Source: a bacterium (GTDB lineage: Bacteria; Spirochaetota; UBA4802; UBA5550). From it: 16,517 nucleotides of DNA. The stretch lies in the NCBI GenBank assembly GCA_024224995.1, contig JAAENB010001302.1:1-16517 (forward strand), given 5' to 3'. Positions 6,499 to 13,494 of this stretch are shown piece by piece (position 1 is the stretch's first letter; every line of letters starts with the position of its first letter). A program made the translations under genes and the position numbers. Under the pieces are notes generated by a model, which was not told the DNA's origin, searched no databases, and worked only from the letters and a program-made list of their open reading frames with translations.

Positions 6499-7629
6499 TT
6501 GGAAACAGGAAAAAAAACCGCCGCGAAACTTCACTTTCATGCTTCATTAATCCTGGGCTTAGTCCCCTTTGCCGGGCTCTGTATAGAGCTTTTTTTACTG
6601 AGGCGAAATTCTATAAGCGGAAACGAAACACCGGAACATAAAAAATGGACCCGGCGGTTTTTGGGCCTGTTTTTCGTTGATCTCCTGTGTTGTGTCATTT
6701 TTGCGATCCTCTTTGTTCCCGGCTCGCGTGAAGAAACTGCTTCGTTTCTCCGCGTAGAAACGATGGGAGTGATGCTTTTTTATGAAGACAACAATCCGGG
6801 AGCCCGGGTGGTTGCGGTAGATCCGGATTCTCCGGCAGACAAAGGAGGAATAATCCGGAAACAGAATCTTCCGGAAAGGGATCTAAAAAAAATCCCCCTT
6901 TCGTACTGGATCAGTAATCTTCTTATTCTTCTATTGTTTTGCCTTACCGCGCTTATTGCGTTTAAAAAGCACAGCGCTGCTTTTTCCGCGTGCCTGTGGG
7001 CGGTTTTTATTTATTATGGCGGAGATGTTTTTTCATTTTGCGCAACCCGCGCCGGCAGGGAAATTTTCGGAATGGGAGATTTTTCTTTTTCAGTTTTGTC
7101 CATAAGCATTTTTCATGTGATACTGCTTCTCCTGTCCATCCCGGCCATGCGCCGTATGGGAAAGCAGTATCCGGAAGTTATGTTCCGGGAAAAAGAACTT
7201 TCTTTTTTCCCGGCACTTGGCCTGGGCCTTTTGTATGTATACACAATCTTGATTCGAATATCCCTGGTTCTTGCGGTACTGAAGCTGGTTCTTCCTCTTA
7301 ACGCGGTATCACCGGAAGCGCAAACGATTGTGTACACCGAGAGTCTTTTCCATATGGGGACAGCCCTGTTGCTGGCACCCCTGGGGGAAGAGGTCCTTTT
7401 TCGGGGAATTCTCCTTCCCGGGTTTCTTTCCCGGATGAAACCGGAGAGAGCCATAGGAATAACGGCTCTTGCCTTCGCGCTTATTCATATACCCGGCAAT
7501 GGTTATTTCGCCATAGTACATCTATGGCTGGGTATTGTCCTGGGATGGCTCTATTATAAAACAGGAAGGCTGGCAGCGCCGGTTGCTTTGCATGTTTTTA
7601 ATAATGCCCTTTTTATGGTGTGGTATTAA
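6499..7629 (+). CDS. CPBP-family intramembrane protease, paralogue with internally deleted PDZ domain
   Basis: A 376-residue paralogue of the preceding gene; both share the PEHKKWTRR segment (about residue 45) and FREKELSFFPALGLG-like core. The catalytic set is intact: EEVLFRG (E297/E298/R302), F326-x3-H330 and H365-x3-N369. The PDZ domain starts normally (GVMLFYEDNNPGARVVAVDPDSPADKGG, about 90-117) but then jumps straight to IIRKQNLPERDLKKIPL, which aligns with the linker after the PDZ in the first copy. About 56 residues are missing, so the PDZ fold is probably non-functional. The start is TTG at 6499, 7 nt after a CCGGGA Shine-Dalgarno-like sequence at 6486-6491; no in-frame ATG is nearby. 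It is co-transcribed with the first copy and ends at a strong terminator. Confidence 0.83.
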   Translation: METGKKTAAKLHFHASLILGLVPFAGLCIELFLLRRNSISGNETPEHKKWTRRFLGLFFVDLLCCVIFAILFVPGSREETASFLRVETMGVMLFYEDNNPGARVVAVDPDSPADKGGIIRKQNLPERDLKKIPLSYWISNLLILLLFCLTALIAFKKHSAAFSACLWAVFIYYGGDVFSFCATRAGREIFGMGDFSFSVLSISIFHVILLLLSIPAMRRMGKQYPEVMFREKELSFFPALGLGLLYVYTILIRISLVLAVLKLVLPLNAVSPEAQTIVYTESLFHMGTALLLAPLGEEVLFRGILLPGFLSRMKPERAIGITALAFALIHIPGNGYFAIVHLWLGIVLGWLYYKTGRLAAPVALHVFNNALFMVWY

Positions 7630-7633
7630 ATGC

Positions 7634-7665
7634 AAAAAGGGGAGACGGTGTCTCCCCTTTTTTTT
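7634..7665. terminator. Bidirectional intrinsic terminator between convergent genes
   Basis: A 12-bp perfect stem, 7634-7645 (AAAAAGGGGAGA) pairing with 7651-7662, encloses loop CGGTG. It ends in an eight-T run (7658-7665) on the plus strand and has an A5 tract on the other side, so it can serve both the CPBP genes and the convergent lipoprotein gene. Confidence 0.93.
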
Positions 7666-7679
7666 GATAAAATTTTATT

Positions 7680-8384
7680 TCAATACTTAATTATATAATT
7701 AACTGCAGCATTTACCGGTCTTGTTTCCTTTGCTGTTCTTGGATTTCCGTTAGTACCATCATTAGAAGGATCAAGAATTTTAAATTGCGTGTAATCTCCC
7801 CATTTGCCGCCACCAAATTCGACACCATTCGGACCTCCACCGGTAGGATGACGAGAGTATGAATAATTGTGTTTATGCCCTTGAAAAGCATCCTTCTGGT
7901 AAGAGCCAATCTCTCTACCCGGGTCAAGTAGGGGTTTAGTTTCACCTTGTTTTTCAAAGTCAACACCGCGGAGGAATCTGCCCCTGAGATCGGGGAGATT
8001 AAAGGTATCAACCTGGTTGCCGTTACCCCAATTCCCGTTGATAACGGCAAATAGTTTTTGATATGTTTTTCGAGAAACCTCACTTCCATCACAGATAAGC
8101 CATCCATGGGGGATCGCATCCTTTGAACCGGCAAAGGGTATTATCATCCCAACCTGGTTTTCATTGATTTCCGTTACACTTTTGAGAGCCGTTTCCTGCT
8201 CTTCATTAACCTGTTTTAAACGGATAATCTCTTCCTTTAATTTCTTAATATCCGAATACATTTCTGAAAAGCTAAACATATCATCTTCCCCTGACGTTCC
8301 TGTATTGTCATTACTCGTTAAACCAGCCTCGCACCCGGAAAAGATTGAGACAATCAACAATCCTGTAAAAAACATTTTTTTCAT
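7680..8384 (-). CDS. Lipoprotein with coiled coil and phage tail-collar domain
   Basis: A 234-residue protein beginning with a lipoprotein signal: basic MKK, a hydrophobic core and the lipobox IFSGC, with C18 as the lipidated residue. A predicted coiled coil follows (about 44-75, rich in K/E/L heptads), then a tail-collar domain (PF07484-like) at about 78-142: VGMIIPFAGSKDAIPHGWLICDG, then TYQKLF, then FNLPDLRGRFLRG. The C-terminus is Gly-rich and ends RPVNAAVNYIIKY, as in collar/fibre proteins. No other phage gene is present, so this is a host surface protein that borrowed the fold. AGGAG at 8392-8396 (minus strand) is 7 nt before ATG 8384; the GTG at 8390 is too close to it. Partners may include the beta-propeller protein encoded 131 nt upstream. 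The biological role is unknown. Confidence 0.8.
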   Translation of the reverse strand: MKKMFFTGLLIVSIFSGCEAGLTSNDNTGTSGEDDMFSFSEMYSDIKKLKEEIIRLKQVNEEQETALKSVTEINENQVGMIIPFAGSKDAIPHGWLICDGSEVSRKTYQKLFAVINGNWGNGNQVDTFNLPDLRGRFLRGVDFEKQGETKPLLDPGREIGSYQKDAFQGHKHNYSYSRHPTGGGPNGVEFGGGKWGDYTQFKILDPSNDGTNGNPRTAKETRPVNAAVNYIIKY

Positions 8385-8515
8385 AAACACACTCCTTTCA
8401 TCAAATTTTTAATTAATAATAGCTAAAGATGATTCTCCGGGGAAAAATTGACAGGTTTTTTTGGGAGGGAATTAATTTTTTATCAATCCCCAGAGGTGGA
8501 GTGTCCATTCGAAAT

Positions 8516-10084
8516 TTACGGCTTTTCTCGCAAACCATACATCTCATGCACCTGGTCTGTAACATCCCTGAATTCCATTTCATCATTGAGCGAATTAGAG
8601 ACCTCTTTTTTGAAAATATCGACACTGATAATAATATTAGAATATTTGTAATAAACCATATTTTTATAGAGATCCTTGGGCTCCATGGTATTTCTCGGGT
8701 ACATCTGCAATACTCCCATGCGCTCTACCGTTCTCATAAAGTTGGTGAGCATTGTTCTGTATTTTATTTGAAAGGCAGGGCCAAATTTTCCGGTTTTTGG
8801 GTTAAAAAGAAGTGCCGCGGTTTCACAATTTCTTGATCGTAATTTTTTCATGGGTACGGACATATAAAAATACCCGTCTTTTTGAAACACAAAGGGATTG
8901 GGGCCGCATTTGTCCGTAAACACCTTTTTTCCCTGAAGCGTTGTTTTCCCGGTCTCCAGATCCAGTACTGCCAGTTCGTTTAGTTTGGGGGGATCATCTA
9001 AAACTGATCCTTTCCGGGATTTTTTGATATTTTTTATAGTACTGATAAAAAAGGGCAGGTAGCGGTTTTTTAAATAATAAAAATGATTCCACTGCGAATC
9101 AATCTGCTCCTGCATCCATTCTGCTTGTGCTGGTTTTAGAGTATGGTTTTTCCATATTTCCTTTCCCGTGGGAATCGTTACTGACCGGACTGATTGATCT
9201 CTATGTATATATATTAAATTATCATTATACAATGCCGCTCTTTTTCCATATGATTCAGCCATGACAAGACTGAATAATTTTTTCCTGCTAAAGGTTTCCA
9301 TATCCATCTGAACTATTGAACTGTCATATTCAATAAATAGTAAGCTATTCTTATAAATAAAATATTTCCCATGATAGGGGATTAACCGTTTTTCGCCAGT
9401 TTCCTTGTTTAACACAAGCAGGCTGTCGGAGTTACTGCGCAGTACCAGGGATTTGTTTGATTGTTGAAAATTTTCCGGAGTCCCCCCTTCAAGAGTCTGC
9501 TGCCAGAATTTTTTTCCCGTTTTCCTGTCGTATGATACGATGGTCCATGGAGCATCATTCTTTTTTTTCCGGTAAAAAGCATAGACCCGGTTTTTGTCTC
9601 CATGGAAATATACTCCGCGATTGATTTCTCGGGGGATGTTCTTTTTCCATAGAATCTTCCCGGTTTCCATGTCTAGTGAAAAGACCGTATCGTTCTTGAT
9701 CCGTGCAGAAAGAATGGACCCGTAAATATCATACTGTTTGACAAGTGAATAGTTACTTATTTGGGACATATCCAGGGTGAACGTCTCCAGATTCATATCA
9801 TCAAGCACCTTACTTTCCCATACCCGGTTAAATTTTTTATCCTGCAATACAAGGTAACAATCTACCCGGGGATTGGATTTTTTTCTATCGGCATTTTTGT
9901 ACCGGGCCTCAAAACTGATAAAGCGGTTTTGATCCACAGGCCATATTTCGATGATATCTGATGAGGTGAGCTCGTAATTATAAAAGAAATAAATTCCTGC
10001 TGCGGTGAGCGCGGCGAAGAGAATAATGAGTATTTTTTTTCCACGGCTGGTGGTGAGTAAATAGGTTTTGATTTTATTAAGCAT
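8516..10084 (-). CDS. Membrane-anchored PQQ-like beta-propeller protein, function unknown
   Basis: A 522-residue protein with one N-terminal membrane segment (about 17-36, after a basic LTTSRGKK) and a large extracytoplasmic domain. Repeated strand/turn units of the type S-L-D-x-x-TGK-x-x-W occur at about 133-148, 182-195, 222-235 and 298-312, with degenerate ones near 370-385 and 430. This is the PQQ/quinoprotein-like (BamB-like) propeller pattern. No PQQ-dehydrogenase catalytic motif is visible, so binding or scaffolding is more likely than catalysis. The ATG at 10084 follows AGGGGA at 10090-10095 (minus strand). The tail-collar lipoprotein lies 131 nt downstream on the same strand and might share a transcript, though the spacing is large and I see no terminator between them. 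The family name beyond 'propeller' is uncertain. Confidence 0.7.
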   Translation of the reverse strand: MLNKIKTYLLTTSRGKKILIILFAALTAAGIYFFYNYELTSSDIIEIWPVDQNRFISFEARYKNADRKKSNPRVDCYLVLQDKKFNRVWESKVLDDMNLETFTLDMSQISNYSLVKQYDIYGSILSARIKNDTVFSLDMETGKILWKKNIPREINRGVYFHGDKNRVYAFYRKKKNDAPWTIVSYDRKTGKKFWQQTLEGGTPENFQQSNKSLVLRSNSDSLLVLNKETGEKRLIPYHGKYFIYKNSLLFIEYDSSIVQMDMETFSRKKLFSLVMAESYGKRAALYNDNLIYIHRDQSVRSVTIPTGKEIWKNHTLKPAQAEWMQEQIDSQWNHFYYLKNRYLPFFISTIKNIKKSRKGSVLDDPPKLNELAVLDLETGKTTLQGKKVFTDKCGPNPFVFQKDGYFYMSVPMKKLRSRNCETAALLFNPKTGKFGPAFQIKYRTMLTNFMRTVERMGVLQMYPRNTMEPKDLYKNMVYYKYSNIIISVDIFKKEVSNSLNDEMEFRDVTDQVHEMYGLREKP

Positions 10085-10210
10085 TATTTTCCCCTGGTTT
10101 ACCGGTTAATATCCACGAAATCCTACCCTGCTCCTCAAAATCTCACTAAACAAAAAGATTTAAAATATACATATTTTTTTTACTTGCAATTTGTCTTTTT
10201 TTACGATAAG

Positions 10211-10216
10211 TATAAT
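10211..10216 (+). promoter_or_regulatory. Perfect -10 box upstream of the 187-aa gene
   Basis: TATAAT at 10211-10216. The -35 is unclear: TTGCAA at 10184-10189 is 21 bp away and TTGTCT at 10191-10196 is 14 bp away. Its position means that a TTG at 10191 would lie upstream of the transcript start, which supports ATG 10251 as the translation start. Confidence 0.5.
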
Positions 10217-10250
10217 ATCTACATATAAAAAGAGTACACAAAAAATATAT

Positions 10251-10814
10251 ATGAAAACTCCTGAAGAATACAAAAAAATGGTCAATAGTAAAATTTTGAC
10301 TACGGAAATGATCGCGACAGTGATCTATTCCCTGAATAAACGGGCAAAAAACTGGAAAGATAAAAATCCCGCAGTATACCGGAAAGCAAAAAAGTACCGG
10401 TTTTTAAGCCTGGTAAGCGATTCTCCAAAATATGCCAGAGAAGCAGACCGTTATAAGGTGCTTGAATATTATAAACACAAAGATTATATATTAATGGCAC
10501 TCTTTCAGCCAACCCTGATCCATGTAATCAACGGAATGGAGTACCTCTATTATAAAGTACACCGCTCCGACTATCATTTACCCGGATATATTTACGAATT
10601 ATACGGGTTTGATTCATTACCGCCAGTACAGGTTGTAGAAGTAAAGGATTTTTTTACCAGGGGCGAAGCAGTATACCGCCTGCTGCCGGTCCGGTTTTGT
10701 AATTCAGTAATAGAACTGATAAAACAGGGCGATTTTGTCCTTGTTGATGGTGAAATAATGGATTATAACAAGAAAAATATCAAAAAAATCTTTTCAGATA
10801 ATAATAACCACTAA
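10251..10814 (+). CDS. Uncharacterised 187-aa basic cytoplasmic protein
   Basis: I do not recognise this family. The protein is soluble (no signal or membrane segment), rich in Lys and Tyr, and predicted mainly helical in its first half (MKTPEEYKKMVNSK, then TEMIATVIYSLNKRAKNW). Its second half has strand-like segments (PPVQVVEVKDFF, FVLVDGEIMDY). The ATG at 10251 has no clear Shine-Dalgarno; the upstream in-frame TTG at 10191 precedes the -10 box at 10211 and is rejected. It stands alone, divergent from the beta-propeller gene and about 400 nt before the next gene. Codon use and frame length support a real gene, but context gives no function. Confidence 0.65.
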   Translation: MKTPEEYKKMVNSKILTTEMIATVIYSLNKRAKNWKDKNPAVYRKAKKYRFLSLVSDSPKYAREADRYKVLEYYKHKDYILMALFQPTLIHVINGMEYLYYKVHRSDYHLPGYIYELYGFDSLPPVQVVEVKDFFTRGEAVYRLLPVRFCNSVIELIKQGDFVLVDGEIMDYNKKNIKKIFSDNNNH

Positions 10815-10880
10815 TCCTCTTCTCAAAAATCAAAAAAACCTCAAAAAAACAAGGTTTACCAAAAAAACACACGTTCACAG

Positions 10881-10909
10881 TTGACGATAGGTGTTTATTT
10901 CAATATATT
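10881..10909 (+). promoter_or_regulatory. Promoter for the long-leader transcript of the exported-protein gene
   Basis: TTGACG (5/6) at 10881-10886, a 17-bp spacer and TATATT (5/6) at 10904-10909. It would give a leader of about 300 nt before the start codon at 11217. The gene-free stretch 10815-11216 otherwise contains the hairpin and inverted repeat listed next, a weak CGTAAA/TTTACG pair (11120-11142), and no convincing gene. Confidence 0.5.
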
Positions 10910-10962
10910 AATAAGATTTGCTTAATCAAAGTCTAATTATTTTTTTATAGCAATAAAACAGT

Positions 10963-10990
10963 TTGTCCCCGGGCTGCCACCCGGGGACAA
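10963..10990 (+). repeat. GC-rich hairpin in the 5' leader
   Basis: An 11-bp perfect stem (10963-10973 with 10980-10990, TTGTCCCCGGG) and a 6-nt loop CTGCCA. It is followed by GGAGGTGGGG and then CCCCC rather than by a T-run, so it is not a standard terminator. It stands out in very AT-rich surroundings. Confidence 0.75.
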
Positions 10991-11012
10991 GGAGGTGGGG
11001 TTTCCCCCGATA

Positions 11013-11080
11013 TGACATACACGGTCAATGTATGCAATAAAATACACATTCTAATATACTCAATGCATACACGAATGTCA
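11013..11080 (+). repeat. Two-part inverted repeat in the 5' leader
   Basis: TGACAT (11013-11018) pairs with ATGTCA (11075-11080), and TGTATGCA (11029-11036) pairs with TGCATACA (11064-11071). The two stems are separated by asymmetric internal loops of 10 and 3 nt and close a 27-nt loop. Together with the hairpin at 10963 this gives a structured leader. I do not recognise a known riboswitch class. Confidence 0.5.
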
Positions 11081-11216
11081 AATCAAAACCCTCTAATTTA
11101 ATGCTGTTAGGCCGGTTTTCGTAAAAAAAATATAAATTTACGGGATAATTGGGTCCAAAAAAGAGAACGCAAAAAAAAGAACGTAAAACCTGTTAAAAGA
11201 AATAGAGGGGTTGATT

Positions 11217-12962
11217 ATGAGATTAAAGTATAGAGGCCGCCCGTTACTCTCAAGGGCAAAAAAAAGCAGTGTTGGTTCCGCGGTATGCGTATTGCTGGCA
11301 GCCGGAATATTGATGTGTACCGGTTTAAAAGAACCGGAGCCCGTAGTAACCGGGTCCGTGACAATCCGGATATCTTCGGAAGATATTAAAAATATAGTAG
11401 ATTATACGATTGAAGGAACCGGTCCCGCGGGAAGCGAATTCCGGGCAAGTGCCATGAACGGACTTTCAACGATAAAGAACCTTGAGCCGGGCAGATGGCT
11501 GCTTTCCGTATCCGGAAATAACGGCATGGGAAAAGTAATTGCCCGGGGTCTTGGAGAGGCTGATGTTGCAATTGGAACCGCTGCCGAAACCCTGATCCCG
11601 GTAAAACGCTTAACCCGCAAAGGAGCTCTCAGGCTAAAGGGAGACTTTAATATTTCCGGAATGACGGCAGCACCGGTAATTACCGGAGAATTGCGGCAGA
11701 TGGGAAAAAAACCGAAGCATCTCGGGTTGAAGATATATATGGACAGTTCACCGGGACGGGCCTTGTATTTCGGGAAAAGAATTAAAACCGGGTATTACGA
11801 CCTGGTAATAACCGTAAAAGAGAATAAGCAGACTGTATGCGGAGCAATGAAAACAATACGAATAATTGATGGGGGGATAACTTCCGTAACCATGGCTATT
11901 AAAAAGACAGAGGCAGGCAGTTCCCTGGTGCTGGCCGTAACGACAAATCCCTACCGGCAATCTCCGGCAACCATTATTGTTAAGGGCGGGCATTCCAAAC
12001 TTGCCCTTGGGCAGTCAATGACCCTGGCAGCCCATCATGCTCTTGGGGAAGATGTTGTGGCTGCCTGGTACCTGGATGGGGTTTATAAACATAACGGGTT
12101 TTCCTTTATAACGGAAACGTCCCTCTCTCCCGGACCCCACCGGCTTGATGTGAGTATTTTTACTATAGACGGATCAAAAGGAGTTTCGGCATCACGGTCT
12201 TTTAAGATAGCATATACAAAAAATGAAGGAATGATAATAACATCCCGGCATAGTGATTTACCGCGGGTAAATAAAGATTATTACACCCTGGCAAAGTCAA
12301 AATTTAAACTGGTTTACGGGCACAGTCCCAGTGACGCGGAACTCCGCACCGGCCTCAGCGGTTTGTCTCGATATAATAATTTATACTCATGGCGTTTTGG
12401 AGCCCGTCTCAGGGGAGACCTGGGAGATCCGGCCTGGGCGGAAAAGACCAGGGCCTATCTCGAATGTCATCCCGAAGCAAATGTGGTTCTGTGGTTCTGG
12501 GGAGAAACAACCGGCAATAATTCCGACATAGTGCTTCAGTATATCGAAAAAATGGAATATCTTATTGCCGCGTATCCCGGGGTTAAGTTTATTTTTACCA
12601 CCCGTCACCTGGCAGGAAAGGGACCGGAAGGAGATGTTTCGGCAGCCAATACCGTTATCCGGGAACACTGCGCGAAACGGGGCAGAATATTATTTGATGT
12701 AGCCGACTTTGACGCCCATGATCCTTCGGGGAATAATTTTCTAACGTACAATGTTAACAGGGACGGAGATTACGTAAAAGACGGAATACCGGGAAACCTG
12801 GCAGAGGAATGGTGCGCGTTAAACCCGGATGAGTGCGTGAAGTTTTGCACGCCCAGAGCGATTCAGCAAAAAGAAGGTTTCCCCCGGAAGATACGTTCCG
12901 TGCAAAAGGCAAAAGGATTTGCCTGGATGATGGCACGGCTCGCGGGATGGAACGGTTCTTAA
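11217..12962 (+). CDS. Exported multidomain protein with probable SGNH-hydrolase-like C-terminal domain
   Basis: A 581-residue protein. A basic N-terminus leads to a hydrophobic segment (about 19-33) ending ILMCTG: a relaxed lipobox around C34 (Met at -1 is atypical) or a plain signal peptide. Residues about 40-335 are beta-rich and look like two or three Ig/carboxypeptidase-like modules (for example KNLEPGRWLLSVSG and AAWYLDGVYKHNG). The last 240 residues include FKLVYGHSPSD (363-373), NVVLWFWGETTG (422-433), KFIFTTRHLAGKG (457-469) and FDVADFDAHDP (493-503), an order resembling divergent SGNH-type secreted hydrolases in which GHTSHG-like and FD-x-AD motifs occur. The usual catalytic Ser motif is altered to HSPSD, so activity is uncertain. 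GAGGGG at 11205-11210 favours ATG 11217 over TTG 11211. Confidence 0.6.
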   Translation: MRLKYRGRPLLSRAKKSSVGSAVCVLLAAGILMCTGLKEPEPVVTGSVTIRISSEDIKNIVDYTIEGTGPAGSEFRASAMNGLSTIKNLEPGRWLLSVSGNNGMGKVIARGLGEADVAIGTAAETLIPVKRLTRKGALRLKGDFNISGMTAAPVITGELRQMGKKPKHLGLKIYMDSSPGRALYFGKRIKTGYYDLVITVKENKQTVCGAMKTIRIIDGGITSVTMAIKKTEAGSSLVLAVTTNPYRQSPATIIVKGGHSKLALGQSMTLAAHHALGEDVVAAWYLDGVYKHNGFSFITETSLSPGPHRLDVSIFTIDGSKGVSASRSFKIAYTKNEGMIITSRHSDLPRVNKDYYTLAKSKFKLVYGHSPSDAELRTGLSGLSRYNNLYSWRFGARLRGDLGDPAWAEKTRAYLECHPEANVVLWFWGETTGNNSDIVLQYIEKMEYLIAAYPGVKFIFTTRHLAGKGPEGDVSAANTVIREHCAKRGRILFDVADFDAHDPSGNNFLTYNVNRDGDYVKDGIPGNLAEEWCALNPDECVKFCTPRAIQQKEGFPRKIRSVQKAKGFAWMMARLAGWNGS

Positions 12963-13015
12963 TAGTAAATAACTAATAAACAACTAAAAACAACTAAATA
13001 GAGAGGAGAAAAATT

Positions 13016-13327
13016 ATGATGATAGCGCAAGAAGCTTCATTTCAATCGAATCATACATTCGCGTGCAGCAGGGCCTGCCGGCATGTTATGAAATGGCTCG
13101 CAGTAAACCGGCTGCAGTACAGTGAGATTTTTTTTGACAAAAAGGAATATTCGGAGGAGGGAAAATCTTTTGGCTATACAATACGGGCCGTTGACCGGAA
13201 TGAGGGAAAGGCTCATGTTTTTGACCTGCTGTATAATGATTCAACCTGTGAAATCGGGTATGTGAAGACCAGTGAAGAATCAAATTTTTTAATTCCCGGG
13301 AAAACAATTTTTACCCCGGCCGGATAG
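13016..13327 (+). CDS. Uncharacterised 103-aa protein
   Basis: I do not recognise it. AGGAG at 13004-13008 lies 7 nt before the ATG at 13016, a good initiation site. The protein has a helical start with two cysteines (C17 and C21) and a strand-rich remainder (SFGYTIRAVDRN, AHVFDLLYND, CEIGYV). No signal or membrane segment is evident. It lies 53 nt after the exported-protein gene, on the same strand and without an intervening terminator, so the two are probably co-transcribed. Its 3' end lies antisense to a possible small frame starting at 13440. Confidence 0.6.
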   Translation: MMIAQEASFQSNHTFACSRACRHVMKWLAVNRLQYSEIFFDKKEYSEEGKSFGYTIRAVDRNEGKAHVFDLLYNDSTCEIGYVKTSEESNFLIPGKTIFTPAG

Positions 13328-13440
13328 AATATAGCAGGTGTGTAGTACCCCGGGCCGGATTTGCTCTTGAGGGGAGCAAATCCCCCCTGGGGTGTGACAC
13401 ACCACACCGTGTACTCCCATTTTTTTCCCGTTTCCGGCAT
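13213..13440 (-). CDS. Possible 75-aa protein with an ideal Shine-Dalgarno inside a hairpin loop
   Basis: On the minus strand AAGGAGG is followed by 5 nt and an ATG at 13440, opening a 75-codon frame (MPETGKKWEYTVWCV at its start) that stops at 13213. It begins 55 nt after the acyl-CoA dehydrogenase stop codon on the same strand, so it could share that transcript. Against it, the second half is antisense to the 103-aa gene at 13016-13327, which itself has a good initiation site, and the first half runs through a long inverted repeat. I keep it only as a low-confidence candidate. Confidence 0.2.
   Translation of the reverse strand: MPETGKKWEYTVWCVTPQGGFAPLKSKSGPGYYTPAIFYPAGVKIVFPGIKKFDSSLVFTYPISQVESLYSRSKT
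13337..13403. repeat. Long imperfect inverted repeat between convergent genes
   Basis: The arms 13337-13366 and 13374-13403 pair over about 30 positions, with mismatches mostly in two patches, around loop TTGAGGG. The inner ten pairs (GGATTTGCTC with GAGCAAATCC) and the outer seven (GGTGTGT with ACACACC) are perfect. A second hairpin follows at 13427-13464. Confidence 0.75.
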
Positions 13441-13464
13441 CGAGTCCTCCTTGCCGGAAACGGG
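13427..13464. repeat. 13-bp perfect hairpin downstream of the acyl-CoA dehydrogenase gene, possible terminator
   Basis: CCCGTTTCCGGCA at 13427-13439 pairs with 13452-13464 around a 12-nt loop. On the plus strand TAATTCTTTTT follows, a weak T-run, so it may terminate transcripts of the 103-aa gene. On the minus strand an A-run follows, which is not terminator-like. The loop contains AAGGAGG in minus-strand sense. Confidence 0.7.
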
Positions 13465-13494
13465 TAATTCTTTTTAAAACAAACTACTGCTGGT

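Noticed and set aside
10191..10250. TTG at 10191 as the start of the 187-aa gene
   Set aside because: It lies upstream of the perfect TATAAT at 10211, so it would not be in the transcript.
10836..10857. AAACCT/AGGTTT hairpin after the 187-aa gene as a terminator
   Set aside because: Only 6 bp with an A-rich loop and no T-run.
11012..11101. 29-codon leader ORF after the 10963 hairpin
   Set aside because: The nearest Shine-Dalgarno (GGAGG at 10991-10995) is 16 nt from the ATG, too far, and the peptide has no run of regulatory codons.
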